DNA from: JAKFEE01 sp036675815
GTDB lineage: Bacteria; Pseudomonadota; Alphaproteobacteria; Rhodospirillales; Magnetospirillaceae
Direction of reading: 5' to 3'
NCBI GenBank assembly: GCA_036675815.1
Contig: JAKFEE010000036.1
Span: forward strand, 62,001-126,000
Length of the DNA: 64,000 bases
Positions 42,500 to 50,404 of the stretch are shown piece by piece; positions within the stretch are counted from its first letter, which is position 1; each line of letters opens with the position of its first letter. The translations under genes were made by a program, and so were the position numbers. The notes beneath the pieces were generated by a model that saw only the letters and a program-made list of their open reading frames with translations, made no database searches and was not told the DNA's origin.

Positions 42500-43324
42500 T
42501 CAGCTGTCGCCATTGCTGCCGTTGCGCTGGCGCTCGAGCAGTCCAGCCTTGAATACCGCCTGGGTACGGTTCGTCGCCCCGAGCTTGCGCATCAGGTGGC
42601 GTACATGGACCATGACGGTGTTCTGGGAAATGCTGAGTTGCGTGCCGATCTGGCGGTTGGAATAGCCGACCTGCATCAACTGCAACACCTGGCATTCGCG
42701 CGGCGACAACTTGAGCTGGGCGGCGACCTGCTCGGGCAGCGGCTTGAGGGGCGGGCGGAGCACGGCATCGTGTGCCGCGGCCCGTGAGACACCGTCGCTC
42801 GACAGCAGCGGCGGCGAATAGGTGCCACCCGACAGCACCAGCTTCACCGCGGCAACCGCCACTTGGACCGGTAGGCGCGTCGGGATGTAGCCGCTGACGC
42901 CGTTGCGCAGGGCCTCGACGACCAGCCGGCTGTTCTCGACATCGGAGACGACGACGAGGGGGACACTCTCCCATGTTGCCCTGACACCGCGAATGGCGCC
43001 CAGCATTTGCTCGGGGCTGCCTTCCTGCAGGAACTGGCAGAGCACGACCAGGTCGTATCGCTGCTCGCCTTGCTCGGCGAGCGGCATCTGAGCGGGGTCG
43101 AGCACGGTTACCCGACACGGCGCGGCGGCCTGCTTCAGCCACTGGAGAATCATTTCCTGCGCAAATTGCGGCGCCGGCAGCAGAGCAATCGCCAGTTCGT
43201 CCGAGCGTCCGCCGGGCAACGTCGGTGCGTCACCCCTCTCGCGAGGTAGGGCGCAGCGTGCATCATCGACGCGCCGAGTGAATGTGAACACGTTTTCGCC
43301 GGGCTTGTGGCCGCGTCCTGCCAT
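42500..43324 (-). CDS. NarL/FixJ-type LuxR regulator, degenerate receiver domain (2)
   Basis: 274-aa relative of the previous gene, convergent to it. The LuxR helix-turn-helix is at LKLSPRECQVLQLMQVGYSN and RQIGTQLSISQNTVMVHVR. Receiver-like part: AIALLPAPQFAQEMILQWLK and YDLVVLCQFLQEGSPEQM, where the usual phospho-Asp is replaced by hydrophobic and Cys residues; VPLVVVSDVENSRLVVEALRNG matches the later strands. The Asp-dependent switch is again missing, so a pair of atypical regulators brackets this point. The start ATG at 43324 is one of several options. Transcribed divergently from the acyl-ligase gene. Confidence 0.86.
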   Translation of the reverse strand: MAGRGHKPGENVFTFTRRVDDARCALPRERGDAPTLPGGRSDELAIALLPAPQFAQEMILQWLKQAAAPCRVTVLDPAQMPLAEQGEQRYDLVVLCQFLQEGSPEQMLGAIRGVRATWESVPLVVVSDVENSRLVVEALRNGVSGYIPTRLPVQVAVAAVKLVLSGGTYSPPLLSSDGVSRAAAHDAVLRPPLKPLPEQVAAQLKLSPRECQVLQLMQVGYSNRQIGTQLSISQNTVMVHVRHLMRKLGATNRTQAVFKAGLLERQRNGSNGDS

Positions 43325-43611
43325 CGCTTGCTCATTATCCCGTGACTGCGAGGAATCATAGTTCGCGGCGCCCTGGCCGCCTGTCTAGGCGAGCAAATGA
43401 GGAGTCTCCGCAGCGATGGCTTTTGATCAGAAGGTGAGTGGCACGATAACGAACGAGTTAACTCGACCGGCGTGAACGCCGCCAAGTGTCCGCAAGTCAA
43501 GGCTTGAAAAAAAACAGCGCCGGCGAGTGGCAGGGTTAACCCCAACTAGCGAGTGGACCACGGAATATATGCCTGTTTTGAATAGTTGCCCCAGTTCGGA
43601 AAGGATACCGC

Positions 43612-45177
43612 ATGAGGTGCCTCGTCCATGATCTGCTCGGGTGCACCGCTTCCGTCGTGCCCGACAAGACGGCCCTGATCTGTGGCGACTGCTCGACCAG
43701 CTTTGCCGAACTGGCGCGGTCCGTGGCCGGCCTTGCCAGGACCCTGCAGGAGGCCGGCGTGCGACGCGGCGACCGGGTCATGCTGCTGATGGACAATGGT
43801 ATCGAGATGGTCGAAGCGGTGTTCGCCAGCCTTGCCGCGGGCGCCGTGTTCGTACCCGTCCACCCCGCCACCAAGCCCGAGAAGCTCGCCTTTCTGATCG
43901 AGGACTGCGCGCCACGGGTGCTCGTGGCCCATCGGGTCCTGGCCCCCGTGGTCAGGGCGGCAGTGCCGTCCGGCCATGGCCTGTCCGCCATCTTTTGGGC
44001 AGGAGCCGCCGTGCCTCCGCAGCCCGCCATCGCCCGCCTGGAACTGACGGTGGACGAGGCCGCGGCCCAGCACGATCCGCCGGTCGATCCCGGTCTCATC
44101 GACAACGACTTGGCCGCCATCATCTACACCTCGGGTTCGACCGGCGCGCCCAAAGGGGTGATGCTGACCCACCGCAACATCTGCAATACCGCATGGGCGA
44201 TTGCGACCTACCTCGACAATCGCCCCGACGACGTCGTCGTCTGCACCCTGCCATTGTCGTTCGGCTATGGGCTGTATCAGGTCCTCACCGGCGTTCGCGT
44301 CGGCTTCACCATCGTGCTGGAGAGGCCGTTCGTCTATCCCTGGCACCTGCTCAACACGATGGCGACGCACCGGGTGACCGGCCTGCCGGCGGTCCCCACC
44401 ATTTTTGCCAAGTTGGTGCAGCTGGCGCCGTTCAACGGGTTGGACCTGTCGTCGCTGCGCTACCTGACCAATGCGGCAGCGCCGTTGCCGCCGGCGCATA
44501 TCAAGCGTCTGCGCGAGATGTTTCCCCAGGCGCACCTGTTCTCGATGTATGGCCTCACCGAGTGTACCCGCGTCAGCTATCTGGATCCGGCGCGGCTCGA
44601 CGACAAGCCGGAGTCCGTCGGCAAGGCCATGCCCAACAGCGAAGCCTACATCGTCGGCGAAGATGGGCGTCGGCTGCCGCCGGGGGAGGTCGGCGAGTTG
44701 GTGGTGCGCGGCGCCAACGTCATGCGCGGCTATTGGCGCAACCCTCAGGCAACCGCCGCGCGGCTGCGCGACGGCGACACTGCCGGCGAGAAGGTGCTGC
44801 ACACCGGTGACCTGTTTCGCATGGACGAGGAGGGCTTCCTGTATTTCGTCGGCCGCCAGGACGACATCTTCAAGTGCCGCGGCGAGAAGGTCAGCCCGAA
44901 AGAGGTCGAGCATGTCCTCTGTGAGTTGGCCGGTGTCGCCGAGGCGGCGGTGGTCGGCGTGCCCGATCCGGTTGACGGGATGGCCGTCAAGGCGCTGGTG
45001 GTGCCGAAGGAGGGCGCGACGCTGACCGAAAGCCAGATCAAGCTGCATTGCCGGGCGCGCCTCGAAAGCCATCTGGTGCCGCGCTTCATCGAATTGCGGG
45101 CGGCGCTGCCCCGCTCCGAGAACGGCAAGGTGCGGCGCGGCGCACTCGCGCAGGCGGCCGAAGCCCAGAGTCGCTGA
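43612..45177 (+). CDS. AMP-forming acyl-CoA/acyl-ACP ligase of the EPS locus
   Basis: 521-aa ANL-superfamily enzyme that activates a carboxylic acid as adenylate and transfers it to a thiol. The AMP-binding loop IIYTSGSTGAPKGVMLTHRN, FSMYGLTECTR, and the hinge LFRMDEEGFLYFVGRQDD with catalytic Lys in LPRSENGKVRR are all intact. Substrate pocket is not readable; it probably loads the locus ACP (38564). Such ligases together with an ACP and an AsnB-like protein are characteristic of exosortase-associated EPS clusters. ATG at 43612; it is followed 20 bases on by the asnB-like gene, so they share a transcript. Confidence 0.92.
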   Translation: MRCLVHDLLGCTASVVPDKTALICGDCSTSFAELARSVAGLARTLQEAGVRRGDRVMLLMDNGIEMVEAVFASLAAGAVFVPVHPATKPEKLAFLIEDCAPRVLVAHRVLAPVVRAAVPSGHGLSAIFWAGAAVPPQPAIARLELTVDEAAAQHDPPVDPGLIDNDLAAIIYTSGSTGAPKGVMLTHRNICNTAWAIATYLDNRPDDVVVCTLPLSFGYGLYQVLTGVRVGFTIVLERPFVYPWHLLNTMATHRVTGLPAVPTIFAKLVQLAPFNGLDLSSLRYLTNAAAPLPPAHIKRLREMFPQAHLFSMYGLTECTRVSYLDPARLDDKPESVGKAMPNSEAYIVGEDGRRLPPGEVGELVVRGANVMRGYWRNPQATAARLRDGDTAGEKVLHTGDLFRMDEEGFLYFVGRQDDIFKCRGEKVSPKEVEHVLCELAGVAEAAVVGVPDPVDGMAVKALVVPKEGATLTESQIKLHCRARLESHLVPRFIELRAALPRSENGKVRRGALAQAAEAQSR

Positions 45178-45197
45178 ATGAGACGGAGCTAGCCGCC

Positions 45198-47219
45198 GTG
45201 GGCGGGGTTGCCGGGGTGCTGGTCGGCAACGGGGCGCAGCCGGCGTCCCGCGAGGAGGGCCTGCGCATGGCGGCGATGCTGCTGCACCGTGGGCCTGACG
45301 GTTGGGGAATCTACCGCGACCGTCGCGTCGCCCTCGTCCACACCCACCGCTCGGTCGCGGCTTCGCCCGCGGGCCGGCAGCCGCTGAGCAGCGACGATGG
45401 CCAGCTATGCGTGGTGGTTGGCGGCTCCATCTACAATGAACGCGAGCTTCGACGCGAACTCGAGGCCTGTGGCCACAGGTTTCGGAGTAGCAGCGTCGCC
45501 GAGGTCGTCCTACGCGCCTATGAGCAGTGGGGTGACGAGGCTTGGCCGCGGCTCAATGGCCAGTTCGCCGTGGCGCTGTGGGATGCGGCGGGCCAGAGGC
45601 TGCGACTGGTGCGCGACCGCTTCGGCATCTCCCCACTTTATTGGGCGCATTGTGCCGATGCCGTGGCCTTCGCCTCCGAGGCCAAAGCGCTGTTCGCCGG
45701 CGGGCGCATCGCGCCGGCATTCGACGCCGCCGGTCTCGCACAGGTGTTCACGCGCTGGTCGGTGGTGGCACCCGATACGGTTTTCACCGGGGTACGCAGC
45801 GTGCTTCCGGGCGGTGCCCTCGTCATCGAGGCCGATCTACGGATTCGCGAATGGCGGTATTGGCAGCCGCATATCGTCCCGCGGCCGCAGTGGCAGTGCG
45901 CCTCGCCGCGCGAATTTGCCGCCGCCTTGGGCGCGGCCCTGGATGGCGCCGTGCGCCTGCACCTGCGCGGCGATGCCTCGGTCGGCTGCTATGTGGGTGG
46001 CGGCCTCGATTCGGCCGTCATCGCGGCATTGGCCGCGCGCGCCAGCCCGCTGCCGGTACCAAGCTATGCCATTCGCTTCGCCAATCCCGCGTTCGACGAA
46101 ACCCCGCAGCAACGGCTGATCGCCCGTCTGTGCCGAACCCGCCACCACGAATTCCTGTGTGACGAGGCCGGCATTGCCGATGCCTTGGCCGACGTGGTCT
46201 GGCACTGCGAGACGCCGCTGCTGCGGAGCTCGCCGGTGCCCTTGTTCCTGCTGTCGCGGCTGGTGCGGCGGTCGGGGCGCAAGGTGGTGCTGACCGGCGA
46301 GGGGGCCGACGATCTGCTCGGCGGCTATGGTATTTTCAAGGAGGATCGTATCCGCCGCTTCTGGGCCCGTCAGCCGACTTCGCGACTGCGCCCGCAGTTG
46401 CTCGACCGCCTTTATGCCTATGTCGGCGGCGAGCGCTCGCGTTCGGGCGCGCTATGGCGCCGGTTTTTCGCCGTCACGCTGGCGGAGATCGATCACCCGT
46501 TCTATTCGCACCTGATCCGCTGGCAAAACACGGCGTGGAGTCTCCGCCTGCTCGCTCGCGATGTGCGCGCGGCCCTCGATCCCGAGGCGATGATGGCGTC
46601 GCTTGCCGCGACCTTGCCCACCGACTGGCGCCAGTGGGAGCCGCTGGCCCGGGCGCAGCTGATCGAGATGAATACCTTCTTGTCGAGTTACCTGTTGTCC
46701 AGCCAGGGCGATCGCGTCGCCATGGCCCACGGTATCGAGATGCGCTATCCGTTCCTCGACGCCGACGTCGTGGATCTGTGCTGCGCGCTGCCGTCCCGCG
46801 CCAAGCTGCTTGGTCTGCGCGACAAGGTGGCCTTGCGGCACTATGCGCGCCAGGTGCTGCCAGCGGAACTCGCCACGCGCCCCCGCCGGCCCTATCGCGC
46901 ACCGGTGGCCGCGGTCCTGTTCGGTGCGACGGCCCCACACTGGGTGGCCGCGGCCCTTGAGTTGTCGGCCCTGCGCCGCTGCGACCTGATCGACGAGGCG
47001 GCGGCGCGGCTGTTGATCCGCAAGGCGCGGCAGCGCCATGGCGCCATGGGCGGTGAGCGCGAGCAGATGGGCCTGATGGGCCTGCTGACGCTGCAGTTGC
47101 TGGCGCAGCACTTCCTCGAGGAATTTCCCCAGCGGGCGCAACTGGCGCGGCAGGCGCTTGCCTCCATTCCGCCCACCGTTGTGCAGGAAGGGGCGTGCCG
47201 CGAGGGGGAGGTCGCCTGA
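45198..47219 (+). CDS. Asparagine-synthetase-like amidotransferase, N-terminal Cys replaced by Gly
   Basis: 673-aa two-domain protein like AsnB. The glutaminase domain is recognisable (VAGVLVG, LLHRGPDGWGIYRD, RLNGQFAVALWD, VRDRFGISPLYW), but the chain starts MGGVAGVL where active enzymes start MCGI, so the N-terminal nucleophile Cys is absent. The synthetase domain has the PP-loop as CYVGGGLDSAVIAAL (usual SGGLDS with first Ser changed to Gly) and later GEGADDLLGGYGIF and AMAHGIEMRYPFLD. Start is GTG at 45198 with GGAG nine bases ahead; upstream frame has no Met. Probably uses free ammonia or another amine to make an amide on an ACP-bound or glycan carboxyl group. Follows the acyl ligase. 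Confidence 0.88.
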   Translation: MGGVAGVLVGNGAQPASREEGLRMAAMLLHRGPDGWGIYRDRRVALVHTHRSVAASPAGRQPLSSDDGQLCVVVGGSIYNERELRRELEACGHRFRSSSVAEVVLRAYEQWGDEAWPRLNGQFAVALWDAAGQRLRLVRDRFGISPLYWAHCADAVAFASEAKALFAGGRIAPAFDAAGLAQVFTRWSVVAPDTVFTGVRSVLPGGALVIEADLRIREWRYWQPHIVPRPQWQCASPREFAAALGAALDGAVRLHLRGDASVGCYVGGGLDSAVIAALAARASPLPVPSYAIRFANPAFDETPQQRLIARLCRTRHHEFLCDEAGIADALADVVWHCETPLLRSSPVPLFLLSRLVRRSGRKVVLTGEGADDLLGGYGIFKEDRIRRFWARQPTSRLRPQLLDRLYAYVGGERSRSGALWRRFFAVTLAEIDHPFYSHLIRWQNTAWSLRLLARDVRAALDPEAMMASLAATLPTDWRQWEPLARAQLIEMNTFLSSYLLSSQGDRVAMAHGIEMRYPFLDADVVDLCCALPSRAKLLGLRDKVALRHYARQVLPAELATRPRRPYRAPVAAVLFGATAPHWVAAALELSALRRCDLIDEAAARLLIRKARQRHGAMGGEREQMGLMGLLTLQLLAQHFLEEFPQRAQLARQALASIPPTVVQEGACREGEVA

Positions 47220-47232
47220 TGCGACGCTTACG

Positions 47233-47412
47233 TCACGTGACGAGCAGCCATGCGAGGACCCACAGGGCGAGGCTCAAGCCGAGGACGAGTGCAATGGAGG
47301 CGGCGCGGCTGATCTTGGGGCGAGGCGGATACAGGTCTTCGGGGTCCATCGACGGCTCCGCGTCCTTCACGTCAGGCGGGGGCGGCCCGGCCGCGCCACG
47401 CGCCGCCGACAT
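47233..47412 (-). CDS. Small single-span membrane protein
   Basis: 59 aa, below the usual length cut-off. The N-terminal half is Pro/Asp/Glu-rich and cytoplasmic-like (MSAARGAAGPPPPDVKDAEP, MDPEDLYPPRPKISR), followed by one transmembrane helix to the end (AASIALVLGLSLALWVLAWL). Strong third-position GC and a positive-inside Arg before the helix support a real gene. It lies in the gap between the asnB-like gene and the exported peptide gene, on the same strand as the latter. Function unknown; its place suggests a link to the exosortase group. Confidence 0.6.
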   Translation of the reverse strand: MSAARGAAGPPPPDVKDAEPSMDPEDLYPPRPKISRAASIALVLGLSLALWVLAWLLVT

Positions 47413-47508
47413 CGATAGTCCGTCAGTGGTTAACAGGCAATTGATGGTGGCGAGTCTCTACCTTTTGATGGCGCCACTCACCCTTTGGACCCGGGGGCTT
47501 TTGAGAAG

Positions 47509-47535
47509 GGCTGCACCGGCGAGGCCGGTGCAGCC
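47509..47535 (-). terminator. Terminator after the exported-peptide gene
   Basis: GGCTGCACCGGC (47509-47520), loop GAG, then GCCGGTGCAGCC (47524-47535): perfect 12-bp stem six bases beyond the stop of the minus-strand peptide gene. No T-run follows on that strand. Confidence 0.7.
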
Positions 47536-47541
47536 TCGAGG

Positions 47542-47769
47542 TCATGGGTGCTGGCGGCGTTTGCGGGCCACGTGGGCCAGTCCGATGGCCCCGCCGATGA
47601 GGGCGAGAGCCGGCAGCCCGGCCGCCAGCGGCAATGGGCCATCGACACGGTGCCCGAGGTGGAGCCCCTGCCCCTGGCCGTTGTAGCCCCAGGCATTGCC
47701 ATTGCCGGGATCGGCCAGTGCAGGTGCGGCAAGTAACGTCAAAGATGTGATTAGGACAAGTTTTTTCAT
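47542..47769 (-). CDS. Tiny exported protein with exosortase-type C-terminal sorting signal
   Basis: 75 aa. Signal peptide MKKLVLITSLTLLAAPALA cuts before DPGNGN; the mature part is only about 28 residues, rich in Gly, Asn, Gln and His (NGNAWGYNGQGQGLHLGH). The C-terminus has a short Pro motif (DGPLPLAAGLPA), a hydrophobic helix (LALIGGAIGLAHVA) and a basic tail (RKRRQ), the three-part layout of PEP-CTERM and similar exosortase substrates, here with PLPL in place of PEP. The ATG has AAGGAGG six bases upstream, so translation is probably strong. Divergent from the exosortase gene (114 bases apart). Most likely the dedicated substrate, anchored or exported after cleavage and transfer. Confidence 0.8.
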   Translation of the reverse strand: MKKLVLITSLTLLAAPALADPGNGNAWGYNGQGQGLHLGHRVDGPLPLAAGLPALALIGGAIGLAHVARKRRQHP

Positions 47770-47882
47770 GCTCGGCCTCCTTTCGACTGAGCGGAATAAC
47801 TATTAAAGGATTGCCTTTGGCTAATTAAATAGCTGGTTGTGGTTATGCATCATCGTTTTGTTGTCTTCATGAAGGGCGCGTA

Positions 47883-48728
47883 ATGCTGGCACGCGATCGA
47901 GGTAAAGCAGCGCGCGATTGGCGAATCCACCGTCGAGATCTTCTTTGCGGCCTGTACGGGGTCGGCCTCGTCAACGCCGTTGTTGCCGAGATACAGACCT
48001 CGACGACGGGGGCGGGCGACTTGTTTGGCATCGATGCCGTCGTCGTCGCCGCCTGCTTGATTGGCGTCGGCTTGAGCTGGGGTGGCGGCTTTGCCCGCGC
48101 CACCTTGGCCGATCTGGCTGCCGCGGCGGCGTTCGCCGCCCTGCTCATGCTGCCGCACAAGTCCGCGGGATGGTTGGCCCTCGGCATTCTCGGGGGCTAC
48201 AGCTTGTTTGCACACCGCCGCGATGCCCACCTTGCCGCCGCCGGCGGGGTTTTCGCGGCGGTTGCCGCATACGAAATCGTCGCGCGGCTGCTGCTGACGT
48301 TGCTGGCGCCGAGCCTGACACGGCTGGATGCGTCATTGACGGCGCTGCTGCTCGACCAGTTCCGTGACGGCATCTCACGCGACGGCAACGTCATCATCAC
48401 TGGTGTGGGCTACGAATTGGTCGTCGTCGCTGCCTGCGTCGCCTTCAAGTCCATCGCTCAGGCGGTGTTGTGCTGCTTTGCCGTCACTCGGCTGTTTCGC
48501 CCGGCGTGGTCGTGGTCGGAGGCGTGGCTATGGGCCGTGCTGGCCGGCTTGATCGTCCTCTTGAACACGGTGCGGCTGACGTTGTCGGCCTGGGATCTCG
48601 CCTATTATCGATGGCTTCACGGCGACATCGGCGGGATGGCGTTCGGCATGCTGGTTTTGGCGACCGCCCTCGGCTTCGCCCTCCACGGAGTGCGCCATGA
48701 GCTATGGCCGCCTGCTCCTCGTCCTTAG
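47883..48728 (+). CDS. Exosortase/archaeosortase-family membrane protein with atypical active site
   Basis: 281 aa, about eight membrane segments. The C-terminal third carries the family's catalytic landmarks in order and spacing: DGNVIITGVGYELVVVAAC with Cys185, the follow-on FKS where others have GLRS; LLNTVRLTL with Arg231 (N-x-x-R); and WLHGDIGGMAFGML with His246. This is a cysteine transpeptidase fold that cuts C-terminal sorting signals at the periplasmic face of the membrane. The ACVAFKS motif differs from the usual ACSGLRS. Start ATG 47883 overlaps the stop of a four-codon leader frame (ATG 47869) as TAATG. The next gene overlaps its end by 32 bases. Partner substrate probably the divergent 75-aa protein. 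Confidence 0.82.
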   Translation: MLARDRGKAARDWRIHRRDLLCGLYGVGLVNAVVAEIQTSTTGAGDLFGIDAVVVAACLIGVGLSWGGGFARATLADLAAAAAFAALLMLPHKSAGWLALGILGGYSLFAHRRDAHLAAAGGVFAAVAAYEIVARLLLTLLAPSLTRLDASLTALLLDQFRDGISRDGNVIITGVGYELVVVAACVAFKSIAQAVLCCFAVTRLFRPAWSWSEAWLWAVLAGLIVLLNTVRLTLSAWDLAYYRWLHGDIGGMAFGMLVLATALGFALHGVRHELWPPAPRP

Positions 48729-49218
48729 CCTTGTCGCGCTGGCGGCGGCCAGCCTCCCCGGCAAGCTGATGCTCGCGCCGAGTGCGGCGGGAAGCGGTCA
48801 GGCGGGTGCAGCCGAGCGCCTCGCCGCCGACCGGCTTGCCACAAGCGGATGGGTGGCGGCCGGCGTGGTCAACTTGACCGAAAACGGCCTCTTTCGCCTG
48901 CTGGCGTTCCGGTCGCCGCGCTGCCAGGGAATGCTTCTGCTGAGCGCGGTGGCGGCCAATGGCGAAAGCGAAACGATGCTTGCCCAGATCGCGCGGCCCC
49001 ATGGGACGTTGTTCTACGTCGATGGCGCAGGCCTGACCGAGCCGCCGCGCCTGCGCGCGTATCTCCTGGGGAAGCTTGCGCCACTGCTGCACCGTCTGGG
49101 GCTCGTCGCCGACCCCCACGCGCATGAGGTGCTGGCGGTGATCGTGACCGGCGATTGCCGACATTCGGCCGATCTGCCCTGGGCTCCGGTTCTGACCGAC
49201 GCCGCCGCCGGCGATTAG
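48697..49218 (+). CDS. Exosortase-linked exported protein (EpsI-like position), family unknown
   Basis: 173 aa with an N-terminal signal or anchor (RLLLVLSLVALAAASLPGKL) and a soluble periplasmic domain with no family I can name (GVVNLTENGLFRLLAFRSPR, two Cys at CQGMLLLSAV and TGDCRHS). In classic exosortase loci a comparable small periplasmic protein, EpsI, is often fused or adjacent to the exosortase; the position, size and 32-base overlap with the exosortase gene fit that role, but no EpsI motif is proved. It converges with the VanZ-like gene with a 4-base overlap. Confidence 0.7.
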   Translation: MSYGRLLLVLSLVALAAASLPGKLMLAPSAAGSGQAGAAERLAADRLATSGWVAAGVVNLTENGLFRLLAFRSPRCQGMLLLSAVAANGESETMLAQIARPHGTLFYVDGAGLTEPPRLRAYLLGKLAPLLHRLGLVADPHAHEVLAVIVTGDCRHSADLPWAPVLTDAAAGD

Positions 49219-49574
49219 CCGTCGCGCGTCCACCGCGCGGCAATGGTCGACCAGGTTGCGGACCAGAGGACGGCACCGGTCATGCCGGCGGCAAGTCCGA
49301 TGAGATCCGCCATCCAGTCGGCGACGTCGCCGCTGCGTCCGATGAAGGGCTGCACCGTTTCGATGGCGAGGCCCATGATCGCGAGGCCGGCCGCCGCCCG
49401 GCCGGCGCGACGAGGCCAGCCGAAGGAGCTGGTGAAGGCGATGGCGGCATAGGCCAGGAAATGGCCGAGCTTGTCGCTCATCCCGCTCCCGGTGGGGTAG
49501 GCATGGGGCCACAGGCTGAGCACGATGATGGTGATCAGCAACAAATACGTGAGACGTCTTGCGGAGGAGGCCAT
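49215..49574 (-). CDS. VanZ-like small membrane protein
   Basis: 119 aa with four hydrophobic segments. SDKLGHFLAYAAIAFTSSF and GLAIETVQPFIGRSGDVADW match the VanZ-like family (D-K-x-x-H-F..., E-x-x-Q...GR...D). Members occur next to exosortase and EPS genes in many Proteobacteria; the biochemical role is not known, and the name comes from a teicoplanin-resistance gene. I begin it at the ATG at 49574; the longer frame upstream does not match. Its end overlaps the EpsI-position gene by four bases. Confidence 0.82.
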   Translation of the reverse strand: MASSARRLTYLLLITIIVLSLWPHAYPTGSGMSDKLGHFLAYAAIAFTSSFGWPRRAGRAAAGLAIMGLAIETVQPFIGRSGDVADWMADLIGLAAGMTGAVLWSATWSTIAARWTRDG

Positions 49575-49711
49575 TCGGGGGCGTCGTCGGGTCTGTGGGG
49601 GCTTACAGAACCTAGCCGAGACCGGCCCCGCGCGGGTGGGGGCGGTGGGAGAGGGATGCGACTCATCGGGCGGGGGTGCCATGCCGGAAGTCCATTCACC
49701 CTCTATGCACG

Positions 49712-50308
49712 TCAGCGTGGCGCCAGATGACCCTGCGCCACCGCTGCCTCGATCAGGCCCCGGGCGTACTGCCATAGCCGCTCCGATACGGGAGCGATGC
49801 GCTCGCCGTTCATCTGCATCACCTGATCGGCGGTGACGCCGTGCTGGCGCCAAGCCTTGCCCTCGGTGAGGCAGTTGTGCAACAGCGGCTGCAGGCGGTC
49901 CACAGCGGCGGCGAAGCGCGCCTCGGCGCTATCGCGGGCCTCGAATTCCTCCCACAGTGCCCGCATCTCGGCGGCCTGATCGTCGGGCAGCAGGCCGAAC
50001 AGCCGATCCGCGGCCCGGCGCTCGCGGGCCTCCTTGTCGGCATTGCCCGCCTCGTCGTAGAGGAAGGTGTCGCCGGCATCGATCTCGACGATGTCATGGA
50101 TCAGCAGCATCTGCATGACCCGCCCCACGTCGACGGCTTCCTCGGCATGCTCGGCCAGCAGCAGGGCGATGATGGCGATGTGCCACGAATGTTCGGCATC
50201 GTTCTCGCGGCGGCTGCCGTCGATCAGCCAGGTTTGTCGCAGGATCGTCTTGAGGCGATCGCATTCGATGATGAACGCGATCTGCCGGCTCAACCGTTCG
50301 ATGCTCAT
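49712..50308 (-). CDS. HD-domain phosphohydrolase (YfbR-like 5'-nucleotidase)
   Basis: 198-aa metal-dependent hydrolase of the HD family. The catalytic residues are at GSRRENDAEHSWHIAI (first His), MLLIHDIVEIDAGDTFLYD (His-Asp and later Asp), the pattern of YfbR and related dNMP 5'-nucleotidases/HDIG proteins that remove phosphate from nucleoside monophosphates. The start at the ATG 50308 (MSIERLSRQ) agrees with the family N-terminus; the upstream extension does not. Gene is cytoplasmic, divergent from the zinc-ribbon gene. Substrate not certain. Confidence 0.88.
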   Translation of the reverse strand: MSIERLSRQIAFIIECDRLKTILRQTWLIDGSRRENDAEHSWHIAIIALLLAEHAEEAVDVGRVMQMLLIHDIVEIDAGDTFLYDEAGNADKEARERRAADRLFGLLPDDQAAEMRALWEEFEARDSAEARFAAAVDRLQPLLHNCLTEGKAWRQHGVTADQVMQMNGERIAPVSERLWQYARGLIEAAVAQGHLAPR

Positions 50309-50404
50309 AGGCCTTTTCCTTCGGGGTAGCGCGGTCAAAATTGACCTTTTGCTAAGCTCCTGCGTAGTAGCTGTGCGCGCAGCTTCGACATCGGCAGGTC
50401 TCCC

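Noticed and set aside
42480..42515. Repeated GTCAGCTGTCGC between the convergent LuxR genes, possibly a terminator
   Set aside because: It is a direct, not an inverted repeat, so does not form a hairpin; likely a minor duplication.
48697..49218. Calling this gene epsI
   Set aside because: Position and size fit, but I see no conserved EpsI motif, so it is left without a symbol.
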